A DNA stretch of 64,000 bases, taken from Prunella strophiata. Taxonomy: Eukaryota; Chordata; Aves; Passeriformes; Prunellidae. The stretch's first letter is position 1. Each line of letters opens with the position of its first letter. Positions 24,011 to 35,700 of this stretch are shown piece by piece. The position numbers were made by a program, and so were the translations under genes. Where the stretch lies: assembly GCA_036583965.1 (NCBI GenBank), contig JAZBQD010000001.1, forward strand, positions 22,367,569 to 22,431,568, given 5' to 3'. Under the pieces are notes generated by a model, which saw only the letters and a list, made by a program, of their open reading frames with translations, made no database searches and was not told the DNA's origin.

Positions 24011-24700
24011 CAGCAAAGCAATTAACAGGGGTGGAGTTGTTTTGTTTAGTGCTTCTTTACCAGTGTGCCCTAATTTCTGATGGTACCATTCTCTCAATCA
24101 ATACTATTCCTGATCTGAGGAGCCTCTTATCTCTATTTCCCTGATTTGAGTTAATTCATGCACCTTCCAATTCCAGTTTGTGGCTGGTTTGTTATCCTTG
24201 GCATGGGCTTTGAGCCATTCTATTCTGTATGGCATTTTTCTTGCTATATTTAATAATTTCCAATCTTGAGTTCTTCAGATGGAAGATTTTTTTTGCTTCC
24301 CAATTTAGTAATTCCTATTGGCAGACCCACTGGGTAGCACCAGCCCCAACAGCACAGGAGTCCATGTAGATTATTTTTGCTCCATTCCTAGCTGCTCGAA
24401 CAGCTGCTCTTAACTCTCCTACTTGTGCACTACCTTCACCCTCTTCTATTACTTGTTTGTTTGTGTTGAATGTTTAATACAACACTCTTGTAGTGCCATT
24501 TACCACTTACCCTCTTTGCTGAGGCATCAGTGACCCGAATATCTTCTGTTGGCATCTCCTCCTTAAGGGAGTGCTCCTAAAATTGGTGAGGGTTTGAAAG
24601 GTTGTGTAATGCTAATGGATCTGCATTGAGTGTAATTTGTAATTCAGAAACTTCAGTGGGTCCTTCTGTTAATCTATTCCTCTAGCAGCTGCCATTAAGG
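24011..24700 (-). pseudogene. ERV RNase H / connection remnant
   Basis: On the minus strand an in-frame piece around 24440-24330 reads GELRAAVRAA followed by IIYMDSCAV and GATQWV. This matches the (A/G)EL-A and YTDS segments of retroviral RNase H, with M in place of the usual T. Stops follow shortly after. It lies between reverse transcriptase and integrase as expected. The 28-bp duplicate (24023-24050) lies at its 3' side. Confidence 0.55.
24023..24050 (+). repeat. 28-bp exact duplicate of 19242-19269 (copy 2)
   Basis: Identical to 19242-19269 over 28 bases in the same orientation, 4781 bases away. It lies within the minus-strand ERV, just upstream of the integrase core. Confidence 0.95.
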
Positions 24701-25770
24701 AGGCATTCCATTTCCTGACTGTGGATTTTTGTGCAACTCATCCTGGGAGAGCAGACCTCTGTAAAACAGACTCCAGCAAATTAAATGGTTCTCTGGTTTG
24801 TACAGACTGTACAGTTTGTTCCTGATGTATCTTCTCAGGTTGTTGCACTGCTCAGAGTAAAAAGCAATGATAAAAACACCAAACACGTTTTCTCCAGTAC
24901 CCTAAAGTTCTCATTAACTGTTGTAATTTTTTCTTAGATTGAGGCATCTGTATTTGTTCCATTGCTTTTAAAGTGTCTGGAGGAACTACTGCACTGCCTG
25001 CTAGCCAAGTACCCAAATATTACTTCTTTACTTGGTCCTTGGCATTTTTCAGGTAGAATTTCAATTTCTGCTTCATGTAATGCTTCCCATACAGCTGGTG
25101 TTGCTTCTCCCACTTCTTCACAGGAATCTCCTCCAATTAGATGTCATCCATATGTTGGTTCAGTTTCACATCTAGGAGAAGTGAGATGGTAACAACTCAG
25201 CAGGTGCAGCATGAGCAGCAGTGAGTGAAGGTTTGTACCCCTGAGGGAGCCTGTTAAAGGGACACTATAAACCTTCCCAAGGAAAAGCAAATTCCTCTTT
25301 GTCCTCCCCTTGTAAGGGAGCCATAAAGAACACATCTTTTGTATCTAGTACTGCTGTCCATGGCTGTTAAATTTGCAATAATAAGTACTGCAGCTGTTAA
25401 TGGGTCTGGGTTGCCATTCAAACACCAGCAGACAGCTATAAAACAAGCAGGCCTCTTTAGTGGACACACAAGTGAATTCAAAGGCAGATGAATCCTCTAA
25501 TGATGCCTCTTTTTAAGGAATCTGCCAAACCTCCCATCAGTCCCTTTAAGTGCTGCTGCTGGCAGGGGATATTCTTTTACATTAGATATTTTAGAAGGCA
25601 GCAGTACCAATATCTCAATAGACTGATAAGCTTTTCAGAGCCTGAATTGCCTCACATTCATTTGGATTCTATTTGTACCCTCAGCAAACCTTTACGTCTC
25701 ACTGTGAAACTCCATAACGTTCCGCAGGGGAGTTTCCAGGTGCACCCATAAAGTAAATCAAATTCTAAAA
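24701..25770 (-). pseudogene. ERV reverse transcriptase remnant
   Basis: Minus-strand landmarks appear in the right order: an EYPLPAAALKG start-like block near 25575-25540, VLDTKDVFF near 25365, an AFPWEG block, LPQGYK at 25249-25232, and an H-M-D-D-I active-site block at 25154-25140 (D codons 25148-25146 and 25145-25143). LPQGYK and MDD are not in the same frame, and several stops interrupt the rest, so at least one frameshift lies between them. The polymerase copies viral RNA into DNA; this copy cannot. The thumb-like 'EKCQGPSKEVIFGYLA' segment follows near 25040-24995. Confidence 0.75.
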
Positions 25771-26049
25771 GTTGTGTTTGGGTGGTCCCCACAAGCACTT
25801 CAACCTTAGTCAACTCTTTTTCCCCAAAAAGCCAGACAGGAATATTTGCTGTGGAATGCTCAGGAGCTGTGGTGTTTTAAAAACAAACCTCCCATGTTTC
25901 ATCCTGCACAGAAGCCAGAGATCAGAGAGTTCAGGAGTTTTAAAAAGCAGTGGATCTCCCCTATCCTCCCCTGTCCCTCCTCCCCAATATACCACCCATG
26001 CAGTTAATAATCATGATCTCTGGTTAAAAACTCACCAGGACCCCAATAC
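25771..26049 (-). other. Gap between ERV gag and reverse transcriptase
   Basis: Only about 0.3-0.5 kb separates recognisable gag from reverse transcriptase. That is too short for the rest of capsid, nucleocapsid and protease. No zinc knuckle (C-x2-C-x4-H-x4-C) or protease D-T/S-G motif was seen, so an internal deletion is likely. Confidence 0.4.
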
Positions 26050-26510
26050 ACTTCCATTTCTTCCTCACTCCATACAAATCAATCTTTCCCAGTCAGACAG
26101 GCTTGACACATGTATTCTGTCACATATATTCTATATTGGATTCTTCCAAATGCTTGGAATAATCCTGCAGTTCAGCCAGTTCTGCAGGACACCAAGGAGT
26201 TGTATGCACTGCCATACTCACCCTCATCAGTAACTTCAGTTTTAATTAATAGCTAAAAAGGGAAAGAGTCAGGGAAAATGTCAGAGGTGGCAATAAAATT
26301 CTCACCACTATAATCCCAGACATCCTCATCCCACGTCTCAGCATCCTCATAATGGGCTGATTTGTGAATTTGTCTGGCAGTTCCCAGAGAGGGTGACTGG
26401 CTTATAAAAAGATCTAATTTTTCTTGAAGACATTTTTCTGCTTCAGTCAATTGAGATTTTAAAATTCCATTTTCCTCTCTATGGGAACCTACCTGTATTT
26501 CCAATTTCTC
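26050..26510 (-). pseudogene. ERV gag remnant
   Basis: An 83-codon minus frame (26504-26253) has a coiled-coil-like start (EENGILKSQLTEAEKCLQEK) followed by an acidic, aromatic patch (WDEDVWDYSG), typical of the variable region before capsid. After its stop, near 26222-26180, a TTPWCPAELAELQ block resembles the start of a retroviral capsid (the W-x-P-A-E-L pattern), then decays into stops. The piece lies upstream of the reverse transcriptase on the same strand, as gag should. No 5' LTR, primer-binding site or matrix start was found beyond 26510. Confidence 0.5.
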
Positions 26511-26991
26511 TTTAATTTATTTTTTAGAAGACAACTGGTTTTTTAGCACATCCTTTTTGGGTCAAATCACTGTACACACCTGCACCAGGAGCACACCTCT
26601 AGGAGCCAGAAAAGCTGTTTCTCCCTCACAGAACAATATATATGAAATATCAATAACTACAAAAAAATTATATTATTATTATCGGTTTTATTGTAGTTAT
26701 TATTGTTATTAATACTGTTGTTATTGTTATTGTTGATTCACTTACTATTTCCTTTGAAGGATATGTGTGCATTTCCATACAGCATTCCAAGCCATCAGCA
26801 TTTAAAGCTGTTATTGATATTCCTGTCTCATGAAACCCTTCTTAGCTAGGTTTCAAATAAGCACATATATTTTTCTTTATGTTTAAGTTTATAAAATATA
26901 AATAAGGGGACATGTAAGAAACCCAGTATACTGGATGGAAAAGAGAAAGCCAGTCACTGGGGATTTACCTTTCCACAGTTCTGATAAATAA

Positions 26992-26994
<3 letters not shown>
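26511..26994. other. Non-coding stretch with TTA/TTG simple repeat
   Basis: Apart from the TTA/TTG-rich patch listed separately, nothing is recognised. It may contain the unseen 5' end of the ERV. Confidence 0.4.
26667..26736. repeat. (TTA/TTG)n microsatellite, imperfect
   Basis: About 70 bases of ttatta, ttattg and ttgtta units with interruptions. Confidence 0.85.
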
Positions 26995-27025
<31 letters not shown>

Positions 27026-27032
27026 GGGGGGG
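26995..27032. repeat. Poly-G run (30 G, then A, then 7 G)
   Basis: Thirty consecutive G at 26995-27024, an A at 27025, and seven G at 27026-27032. A long guanine run can fold into stacked G-quadruplexes, stalls polymerases and is error-prone in sequencing, so the true length is uncertain. A T-rich run (about 27053-27075) follows closely. Confidence 0.95.
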
Positions 27033-30000
27033 TTTGCAGCTTTTGAAATCTGATTTTTTTTCTTTTTTTTTTTTTGACTATCATAACAGTAGAGAAAAAT
27101 AGACTAGACTCCATTCTAAAAATTGTGTACTAGAATAATACAATATGAATTCTATGAATTCTAAATATTTCCATGCCAGAATGCCTTGCTCCATGGGAAG
27201 ACAGAATTGTCTTCCCAATTTTGTTGTCATTAGAAGTTGTGATTATTATGCCTGTGTCATTAACTACTTTTCAGCTCTGTCTCTGGTTAATTGTTTGCTC
27301 CACAGCAATCTTCTTCTCATTCATGCATTGTTTATGAGGCTTTTAAGCAGCTTCTTGTTTATAGAGATCTGATTTACTAGATGATCCTCTCATCCATTGT
27401 TGGAATGGAGCAATATTCCTCCTGACTGTTCCCAGGCTGTGGCCATTAACTATGGCTGCAGTATTGCCTCTTTGAGATGTATCTTCTGTCAAGCTATTAG
27501 TTTACAAAGATTTGTTTTCTGCAAATCATCCATCACAGATTTATAACATTTTCTCTGAAATACAGAGATAGCAGAGTGCTTGTAGAGAGCTAGGAGCACA
27601 TGAAATTGAAGGCAAATGAAGACCAGAATTAAAAGCATTGCTGTTTATGATACATGTATTGGCCTCAATTTGGCTCATGACTTAAAGAAATCATGCAGAT
27701 GGACAGATGTAAAATCAGTGCTGGATGAAATTGATGTTTTGAGGGCAATCCCATGAGCAATAAAAGCCAGTTTAAGTTCAACCATAGCAGAACATTAAAA
27801 AATGCAATTCTGGGGAAAAAACCCAAGCAGTAAAACTCCCTTCTTCCATCATTTATCTCTCAGTAGCTTTATGTCTTTATGGCTCACATAAAGACAAAGG
27901 TCTTAATTTTTTCTCCCCATGTTAGATAAAAAGAGCCAGTTGATGCCATCACATTGCCTTTCATTCTGAAAAAAATTACCAGATTTTGGTCCACATCATT
28001 ATACTGGCATCCAAGCTCGTAATTTCCTACCTGCTAGCTATTGGCAATTAAAGCTGTCTCCAACCAACTTGCATTTTAAGGGAGATCTTGAAATCAAATC
28101 TCCAGTTAGACTCGCAGTAGAATTAAAGCATCACATTGATTTAAGACATTCTTTTCTGCTGAGGTAAAACAAATGCATTTCCCAAAGCAAAGAATTTGCA
28201 AGTAAATTTTGACTCATTCTGGACTGACAAAAATGTTTACAGGTGGTTGCTGGTTTGCTGGTTTCTGTGCATCTTGTTGAGCTCATTTCTGATCTCAATC
28301 AGGCTAGCATGATGTAACATATATATTTATCTGGATTTACTCATGTTCTTCCCAAGGGGCAGGAACTTTTGAAAGACTGGCCAAGTTTGGAACCCAAAAC
28401 TTCTTACTCTGTGCAGGACACTGAATTTCCACAAAGGAAACTTCTCACTTATCCTGGGGGCTGTGGACACCTCACAGGCCTGTGGGACTTAGAAGCACTT
28501 CCCTCTAAAAAAACAGAGACAGCAAATTATTGGTTTAGTGGGTGTGCACTTTAAGCACACACATAGGTAATGCTACAACAAACCTCTGCACTGCCCTAGG
28601 ATCTGTAAAACTCTTGTGCAACCAGAGAAGTGTCCATCATGGTCCCAGGACCAGGGGAAAGTGTAACAGTGATGGATGTGGGAAAATAGGAAGAAAGAGC
28701 TGAAGGAGGAAGTATTTTGTTGTCCAATTCACTGAGTACATGGCAGGTAGCTTATAAGAGCTGCTCCTGTTTTGTAAGGTTTAATGGAGTGATGCTCCCC
28801 ATTTTGAACATCAAAAAGATCAGTGGCAAAAGGTTGATCTTTCTTTACCAAGAACACTGTAAGAGTCCCTGTTTTATATGATGCACAAAAACTGGGAAGA
28901 TCTCTTGTTGCAAACCTTGAGAGACGTAAAATTCCCCAGCACTCAGAGGGAAAGGACTTACCAAAGGGGAAAGAGCTTCTCTTTTTTAAACACCAACAGC
29001 CATGGGAATGGTTCCTGATGGAGATGCCCAGAGGCAAGGGAGCCTCTTACCCCACACACAGTAATACCATCAGCAGCCCCCAGGGTCACTGCAAAGCCTG
29101 ATGACAGAAACTTGCTTTCTCCAGGTTTTTCCAGGCCTGCCTGGAGCATTATTTCAGTTCGTTTAGCTGTAACAGCAATTTTTTAATGACTAAGTAGCTT
29201 TTTATGCTTTGCTTGCATTGTATAATCATGTGGTGCAACCATAACTTTGCAATGGACAGTGCTAGAGAGCAGTTATGCTGTGCAGAAGGACCATTAACAG
29301 TGCCAGCCTAACGATGTGGCGCAGAGAAACGGGAGCAGGGAATAGTGCTGAGAGCAGGAAAAGCAGGGCAAGGATGCAGAGCAGACATAAATGAACAAGA
29401 TGATAAATGTGGCCTTAAAAGTGGGATGCAGGATAATACAGGAGACCCAGGAGAACTGCACACCAATGGCCAGGTGCCAAGAGCTGAAGGAGATCAAAGA
29501 AGAAAAACTGGGTTTAGGGGAAATGATGAAGACTTGCTCAAGGACTGTGCAGGCAGTTTGGAGCAGCACAAAGTTACCTGAGCTCTGGGCTGGAGCCAGC
29601 TGCCTTCCCTGTGCTGAGGTGACCTGCACAGGCTGCTGGGGAGACTGATACACAAGGTCACTTCTTCCCCAGCCTACTGCTTTCCTGCTTTTCCTGTTTA
29701 TGAACACAGAAACCCTCACTCTGTGATTAAATGACTGCCACAACACCTGGACACTGCGTGTTACTATCACAGAGATCACTGGAATATGCAGATGCCAGCA
29801 TACAGGGAAGGTGGCTCCTGTTTTCTGTTTAAAGGCTGAACTTTCCATTTCTGGAGTACTGGGACACACCCAGCTCACCCTGCCCATGACTGCCAACATG
29901 ACTTCCAATTATTTCACATGGAACATCCAACATGGCAACACTTTTTAGATGGCAAGCACTGCTCCAGAAATCCCCAAAGGTTCCTTTTTTCAGACATTCT

Positions 30001-32168
30001 CTCCCAGTCGTCTCTGTAGATAACACCCAGCAACAGCTCCTGGCATGCTTGTATGCAGAGAATCTAAACATCCCATTTTCTTCCATTTCCAACACTTTTC
30101 AGAAGTGTACTGAAGCTGAAAAATATAATCAAGCTATCTTCTCTGGCTAATAGCTTTTCTGGACCACTGAATCTACCCAATCCTGCTGACTTCTTTGTGT
30201 AAGAATTCACCTCAGGGCAGAGAAGCTGATGATTCCAGGAACTCATGCTAGCAAAAAATCTGCCCCCAAAAAGGAGAGAAAAAGTTATGCTTCTACAAGA
30301 CTTTTCTATTACTTAATCTTTGTTCTGAGAAGCAAATGATGATATTAAAAAATTATTCAGTATTCCAAAAAAATCTGTCAAAACTAATTTTTAGCTGAAA
30401 CTTCTTAACATGCCTCTACTTTCAAATACTCATTTCTTCCAAATACTAAATGCCCTCACTAAAAAAAACTCTCATGAAATATAAAACATTTTGAATATTT
30501 TAACTATAAAAAATACATATTTGTGTTCGTGTCTGTCTGTAACCTATGAGTAAATGGGTCCTTTTCTCCTAGAAAAGACTTGCATATGAATTTCTCCAGT
30601 GCAAGCATGAAATTATTCAAACAATTTGAGAAGAACCTGTGCTGCCATAACATTTTTAATTTTCTCTAGCCTTGATTGTTGATGCACAGCCCCCAGCATC
30701 CTTTCCCTGCCTCTCAGAAACCCTGTGGTATTCAGCTCCCTGACCTTCAGCAAAAAGAACTCCCCAAAACCCAAGCAGTTGCCTTTTCTTGCTAGCTAAA
30801 CCTCTTCCTCCTGCCCATCTCACACTTGTAATTTATCAATTTATCTCCTGCATCTCCTTCTGCAGAAATGCCAGCAGTGTCCTCTCTAGGAAGAACTGTA
30901 GAGGCAGCTGTTCTTCTGTTCTTTTTTTTTTTTTTTTTTTTTTTTTGGTATCTATTCTATCCATGATCCCTTTTTGCCTGTATTTCCTAACTGTGTCTAT
31001 TAAATACCCCAGCTCCTTCTGACCCAGCAACAACACATCCTATTGGTCTCCTGCACACTAAAACCTAAAGCTCCAAAGATCTCACCTTCCTAATTTCAGT
31101 GTTGTCATTAATCTGGACCATGACCCTCTAAAAAGGAAGTTTTACAAAGCAGAAATCAATCATGAGGAGAAGTGAGAGGACAAATGTCAACACTTAAATG
31201 AGTATTAGGAAGTGATTAACTTTATTTTGTGCTAATAAAAGAAAGATCCTGCACCCCATAAAACAGAATCCATGCCCTGAGGACTCCTTAGGAGCCTTGC
31301 CAGATGTGAATCAGTAATTACCTTGCAGAATAACACTCAAACTGATTTTATTTAAAATATAACTAGAGCAACATCAGATTGGTAAAAGAAGTGTATTATT
31401 TCTACAAAAGATATTAATGAAGTCCTGTGCCCCTTTTTTGGAGTGTGCTTTAGGAAAAAAAAAAAAAAAGAAACAATAATAATTTTAAAAATTGTGTGAA
31501 ACATGAAAAAATTTGGAAACCATCACACTGAAACTTCTGGGAAGCTCAAGCTGTTCAACTTATTCAAGAATAGTCACAGAGATTACTTGATTATGGTATA
31601 CAACAGCTTAAAACACATTATGACAGATTCCATGGGAAAATAACTTCAGATTAGGTAGCTTTCCAGTCAAAAATAGCAGTAAAAGTTGAAACTGTGGGAG
31701 GCTGAAACTACCTGTAATCAGGATGAATTTTTCTTAATGAGGATTAAAAGTAAACACTAGAAAAACCACCTTATGTAAGTGGTTTGATTCTTTGATATTT
31801 AGAGGATTCAAGACAGGATCCAGTGTCCATATTATGAGACAGAATTTTAATGCAGCAGCCACATGAAAATACCTGACCTCCTTGAAATCATTATGGAGAG
31901 GACCCATGTTTAGCCTGCCTGGTGGCAGGGCAGCAGTAGCACACAAGCCTCAGCTTTCCAGCCAGGCAGACATGCACAGATGTTCAGGTATGGATTTGCC
32001 ACCCAGCTGTTTTTTTGTCTACAGGCTCCTGAAGCCTGGGCTGTATTTCCAAACTTTGTCTGTGCTAAAGGTGCCAAAGAGAGCCCTGTAAGCAACTCCC
32101 CTCAGACAGGTGCTTAGTTCTGACAATTTTCCTGGTGGGGATGGGCAAATCCAAATGAGGCTGACAAT
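27033..32168. other. Long non-coding stretch
   Basis: Mostly unique-looking sequence. It includes a T25 run at 30922-30946 and an A15 run at 31455-31469. About 27860-28260 is free of recognisable repeats. The 204-codon minus frame at 29908-29294 has no domain, overlaps plus-strand frames of similar quality, and is judged spurious. No exon could be supported. Confidence 0.5.
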
Positions 32169-32780
32169 ATCACAGAATCATAGACAGTTTGGGTTGGAAG
32201 GGGCCTTAAACCCATCCAGTTCCAATCTCTGCCATGTGCAGGGACACCTTCCACTGTCCCAGGCTGCTCCAAGCCCTGTCCAACCTGGCCTTGGGCACTG
32301 CCAGGGATCCAGGGGCAGCCACAGCTTCTCTGGGCAACCTGTGCCAGGGCCTCACCACTCTTCTCAATATCCCATCCATCCCTGCCCTCTGTCACTCTGA
32401 AGCCATTTCCTGTGTCCTGTCCCTCCATCCTTTGTCCCCAGTCCCTCTCCAGCTCTCCTGGAGCCCCTTTAGGCCCTGCAAGGGGCTCTGAGCTCTCCCT
32501 GGAGCCTTTTCCTCTCCAGGTGAGCATCCCCAGCTCTCCCAGCCTGGCTCCAGCCAGGGGGGCTCCAGCCCTTGGTGCAACTCCATGGCCTCCTCTGGAC
32601 TAACTCCAACAGCTCCAGGTCCTCCTGTTCTGGCACCCCTGAGCTCAATGCAGCTTTGCAGGTGGGATCTCACCTGAGTGGAGTATAGGGCCAGAATGCC
32701 CTCTCAACCTGCTGCCTGCAATGTGGGATCAGCCCAGGATGCAGCTGTCTTTGTGGGCTGCAAGCATATCCATTCATTCT
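32169..32780 (-). mobile_element. CR1 LINE 3' end, about 0.6 kb, minus strand
   Basis: The plus strand opens with 'atcacagaatcatagacagtttgggttggaagg', the classical reverse-complement CR1 terminus including the short terminal repeat (agaatcat). It continues through 'tgcagggacaccttccactgtcccaggctgctccaagccctgtccaacctggcc', 'tctctgggcaacctgtgccagggcctcaccac', 'tcctctggact' and 'gggatcagcccaggatgcagctgtctttgtgggctgcaag'. The order matches the 3' UTR and ORF2 tail of CR1. The element is 5' truncated near 32780 and has no intact frame. Overlapping open frames here (137 codons at 32527-32114 and others) come from the repeat and are not genes. Confidence 0.92.
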
Positions 32781-35700
32781 TCCCTATCCTGGACCAGTGC
32801 TACATTTTCTTGTGCTTTGTACAAGCTGGTTTTGAAATTCTTGGTATTGTCGATGTCTTTCTACTGCCCATTAACCTGTATCACTTTGGATTGAAAGTTT
32901 TAAGGGCTGCAGTTTCAGCAAATGCTTTGATTTTCATCTTGCTGCTGTAAGGGGATGAGAGAACATCAGCAAATGTCTTTGGGCAGATTTTCCAAGTCAA
33001 GGAAATACTGTGACATGCTGTAGACTATTAATTCTTCTGACAATAAAGAGGATGTTATATCTAGTCTGCTAAGCTACATTCCTGTGTCTAGGGGAGTCCT
33101 ATATTTCCAATAGCCTCTCCCAGTCCAGCACACTGACCCCAGGGCCCAGAGGCTGCTCCTTCCTCCCCCCAGTCTGTTGCAGTGTTGGCAGTATGTGAAG
33201 CATTGTTCAAGGGCAGAACCTCTGTTTGCATAATTCCCGTGAAGAAACCTTCTCCAGGCACATTCCCAGTTTGGATGAATGAGTGATCTCACCATCCTGG
33301 AGAAATGCTATGCTCCTGGCTCCTTGCAAACTTTCTCAGTAGGCTTGTTACCCAGAATTTTACTGGAATGCAGCTCAGCCTGCAATGTTTTTGACCAGAA
33401 CTGATATTTCAAATAGTTGCTGTGTTTAACATGCCATCTGCACTGTCTTCAGGGTCACACAGCACTTTATCTACTCCCCTAGCAGATAGATATAATTTAC
33501 ATAAGGAATTTATGTAAGGTCTATATAAGCAGACTCAAATTCATATTTATACTCTTTGGAGCACTTTTGCTACTAATATTTCACCAAACAGAAATTCAAT
33601 TTTCTACAAGGAAACCAAATCCAAGGTTACCCTAACAGTTAAACATGGTTTAAGCTAATTTTTGGAGCTCAACATCCGCACAGGGTAAATGCACCCATTG
33701 AAACAAAACTGTGCCAATTCACTGCAGCAGAACATCTGCCCATTTATCCAAAAAAAAATGTTGGAGATATCTTTCCAATGTGTCTAGAACTTAGTAAGAG
33801 GAGTAAACTAAGGATTAAATGTGGCTGCAAAGCCTGACAATGTGTTGCTGTCCACGATCCCTCATTAAAACTGCTGGAGAGCAAACCTCTGGCTTTGAGT
33901 TTCAAGAACCCTTGGAGAGAAAATAAGCTTCCCAAGTCAGACAGAGAAGGATAATTTTTGTTCTTAGGGTATAATAGGAGATATAATATCATTATTAGTG
34001 TTGTAGAAAGATAAAGGAATAAATGTATATTGAGAAATATAGAAGCAATAGAAATGCTCAAGTGTGAAAGATCTCAAGGACAGTCTTTGGCTCAGGGGTT
34101 TTACCTAACACAGATCAGTCCCAAACTACTTTTCTCTGGAAATAGGAGCAAAGACCCAGATGTTCTTCTGAGTTAAAGCATTTTTGTATGTGTGAAGGGG
34201 GGGGGTTGTATATAAAGCTGATATTTCAGCTTCATTTCAGTTTCAAATATGATTCATCAACTTAGTATTTTTCCACTTTGTCCTTATCTACCGATGACAC
34301 CTTCAGAAGACCAGATTAGATTCTGGCTACACATTCAGTACCACAAAATCCATAACATCCTTTAGGATTTCCTACAGTTACTTTATCACTGAACATACTG
34401 ATTCTGAACACAAAAGTTCCCATCCAGCTTGGATTTGCCACAGCAAAAAACTCTTTATCTCAGTTGATAAAATGCATTGAATAAGATTGCTGAACTCATA
34501 CAAACTTCTTCCAAAAAATATCCCTGCAAATCTTTTTTTAAAGATGTATTTTTTTTTTCTGCAAAAGAAAAAATAGGAGATATATCACTGACACCTATGA
34601 AACAAGAAACAGGATGTCCAAAAAAGTGAAATAACCTTGCAAAGAACAAAATTTCAAGCAGAAATATTTCTTAACAGTAGAGCTGAACATATTTCCATAG
34701 GGTGAACGTTAAAAGACCTGTGGAGTTCAAATGCATAACCAGAAGTGCCTGCAGAAGGCAAAAAAATTGAGTTAGTATTCTAGAGAAAACTGTAGAGAAA
34801 TATGAAAAACCACTGCTCTAAGCTGTAGAATCATCAGCAAGGATGCACTAGGGCTTGAGCTTTGCTTCCACTGGGGGAAGAGGCTGAGGGAGGATGCTTT
34901 GCCTCAGTTTGTAATCCAGTTATAGTATAGAGAGGGAAAGTGGGCTTCAGGGATTGCTTCCTCCTAGAAGCAATCAAATGAGGAGTTTGTAATACAACGT
35001 CAAACTTGTAGCTGTAACAGGTAGAGAGTTCCTGAAAATGACAGAAATGAGGAGCTGGATGCCAGTTGCCAGTTTTAGTTTGAAATTATATCAGCTGCTG
35101 AAGTGTCTGGAGCCAAACATTTAAACAAAAGGTGAGGCAGGAGGGGCTGGGTTCTGAGGATGCCCCACCATGGCTTGGCTGTGCTCAGCACACAAACACA
35201 GGCTCTGAGCCAAGCCAAGTGGGACACCTGACAAGGTGAAGCACAAGCCCTGCCCTGAGGCTTCCTTGGGGGCCAGTCTGGCCCCACTGCACACAGGCAG
35301 AGCTGCTCTGACACCCAGAGCAGCCCTGCACAGAAGGAAGGAGGCTGATGTGCCTTGGACACCATGAGGCCCAGCATTCCTTGTGATATTCAAAATCAAA
35401 AAGCAGGATTTTATTCCCAGTACATCATGAAAGGGGCCGAGTCAGGCCTCCAGGAATGTGTCTGAACTCTGCCTGTCCATGGCAGCACAATCCCCAAGGA
35501 CCCTCAGCAGCCACAGCCCCAGGCATAAGGCAGAAAAGACAGAGAGGTGATTCGAGGTGCTCTGTCAACAGCAGCCCTGACAAAAGACAGGCAAAGACTT
35601 CTCTAAAATCTAGCACTAAAGGGACTGCTCTGCTCCAGGGCACCCAGAAAAGCTTCAGTGAGAGGTGGGTCAATGCCCCACGTTGCTCCTGGCCAGCAGA

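Noticed and set aside
29294..29908. 204-codon minus-strand frame
   Set aside because: No domain, no compositional bias typical of coding, overlapping plus-strand frames of similar length, and no splice or promoter support.
32114..32673. Several overlapping frames (up to 137 codons)
   Set aside because: They lie in the 3' end of a minus-strand CR1 copy, where GC-rich repeat sequence leaves frames open by chance.
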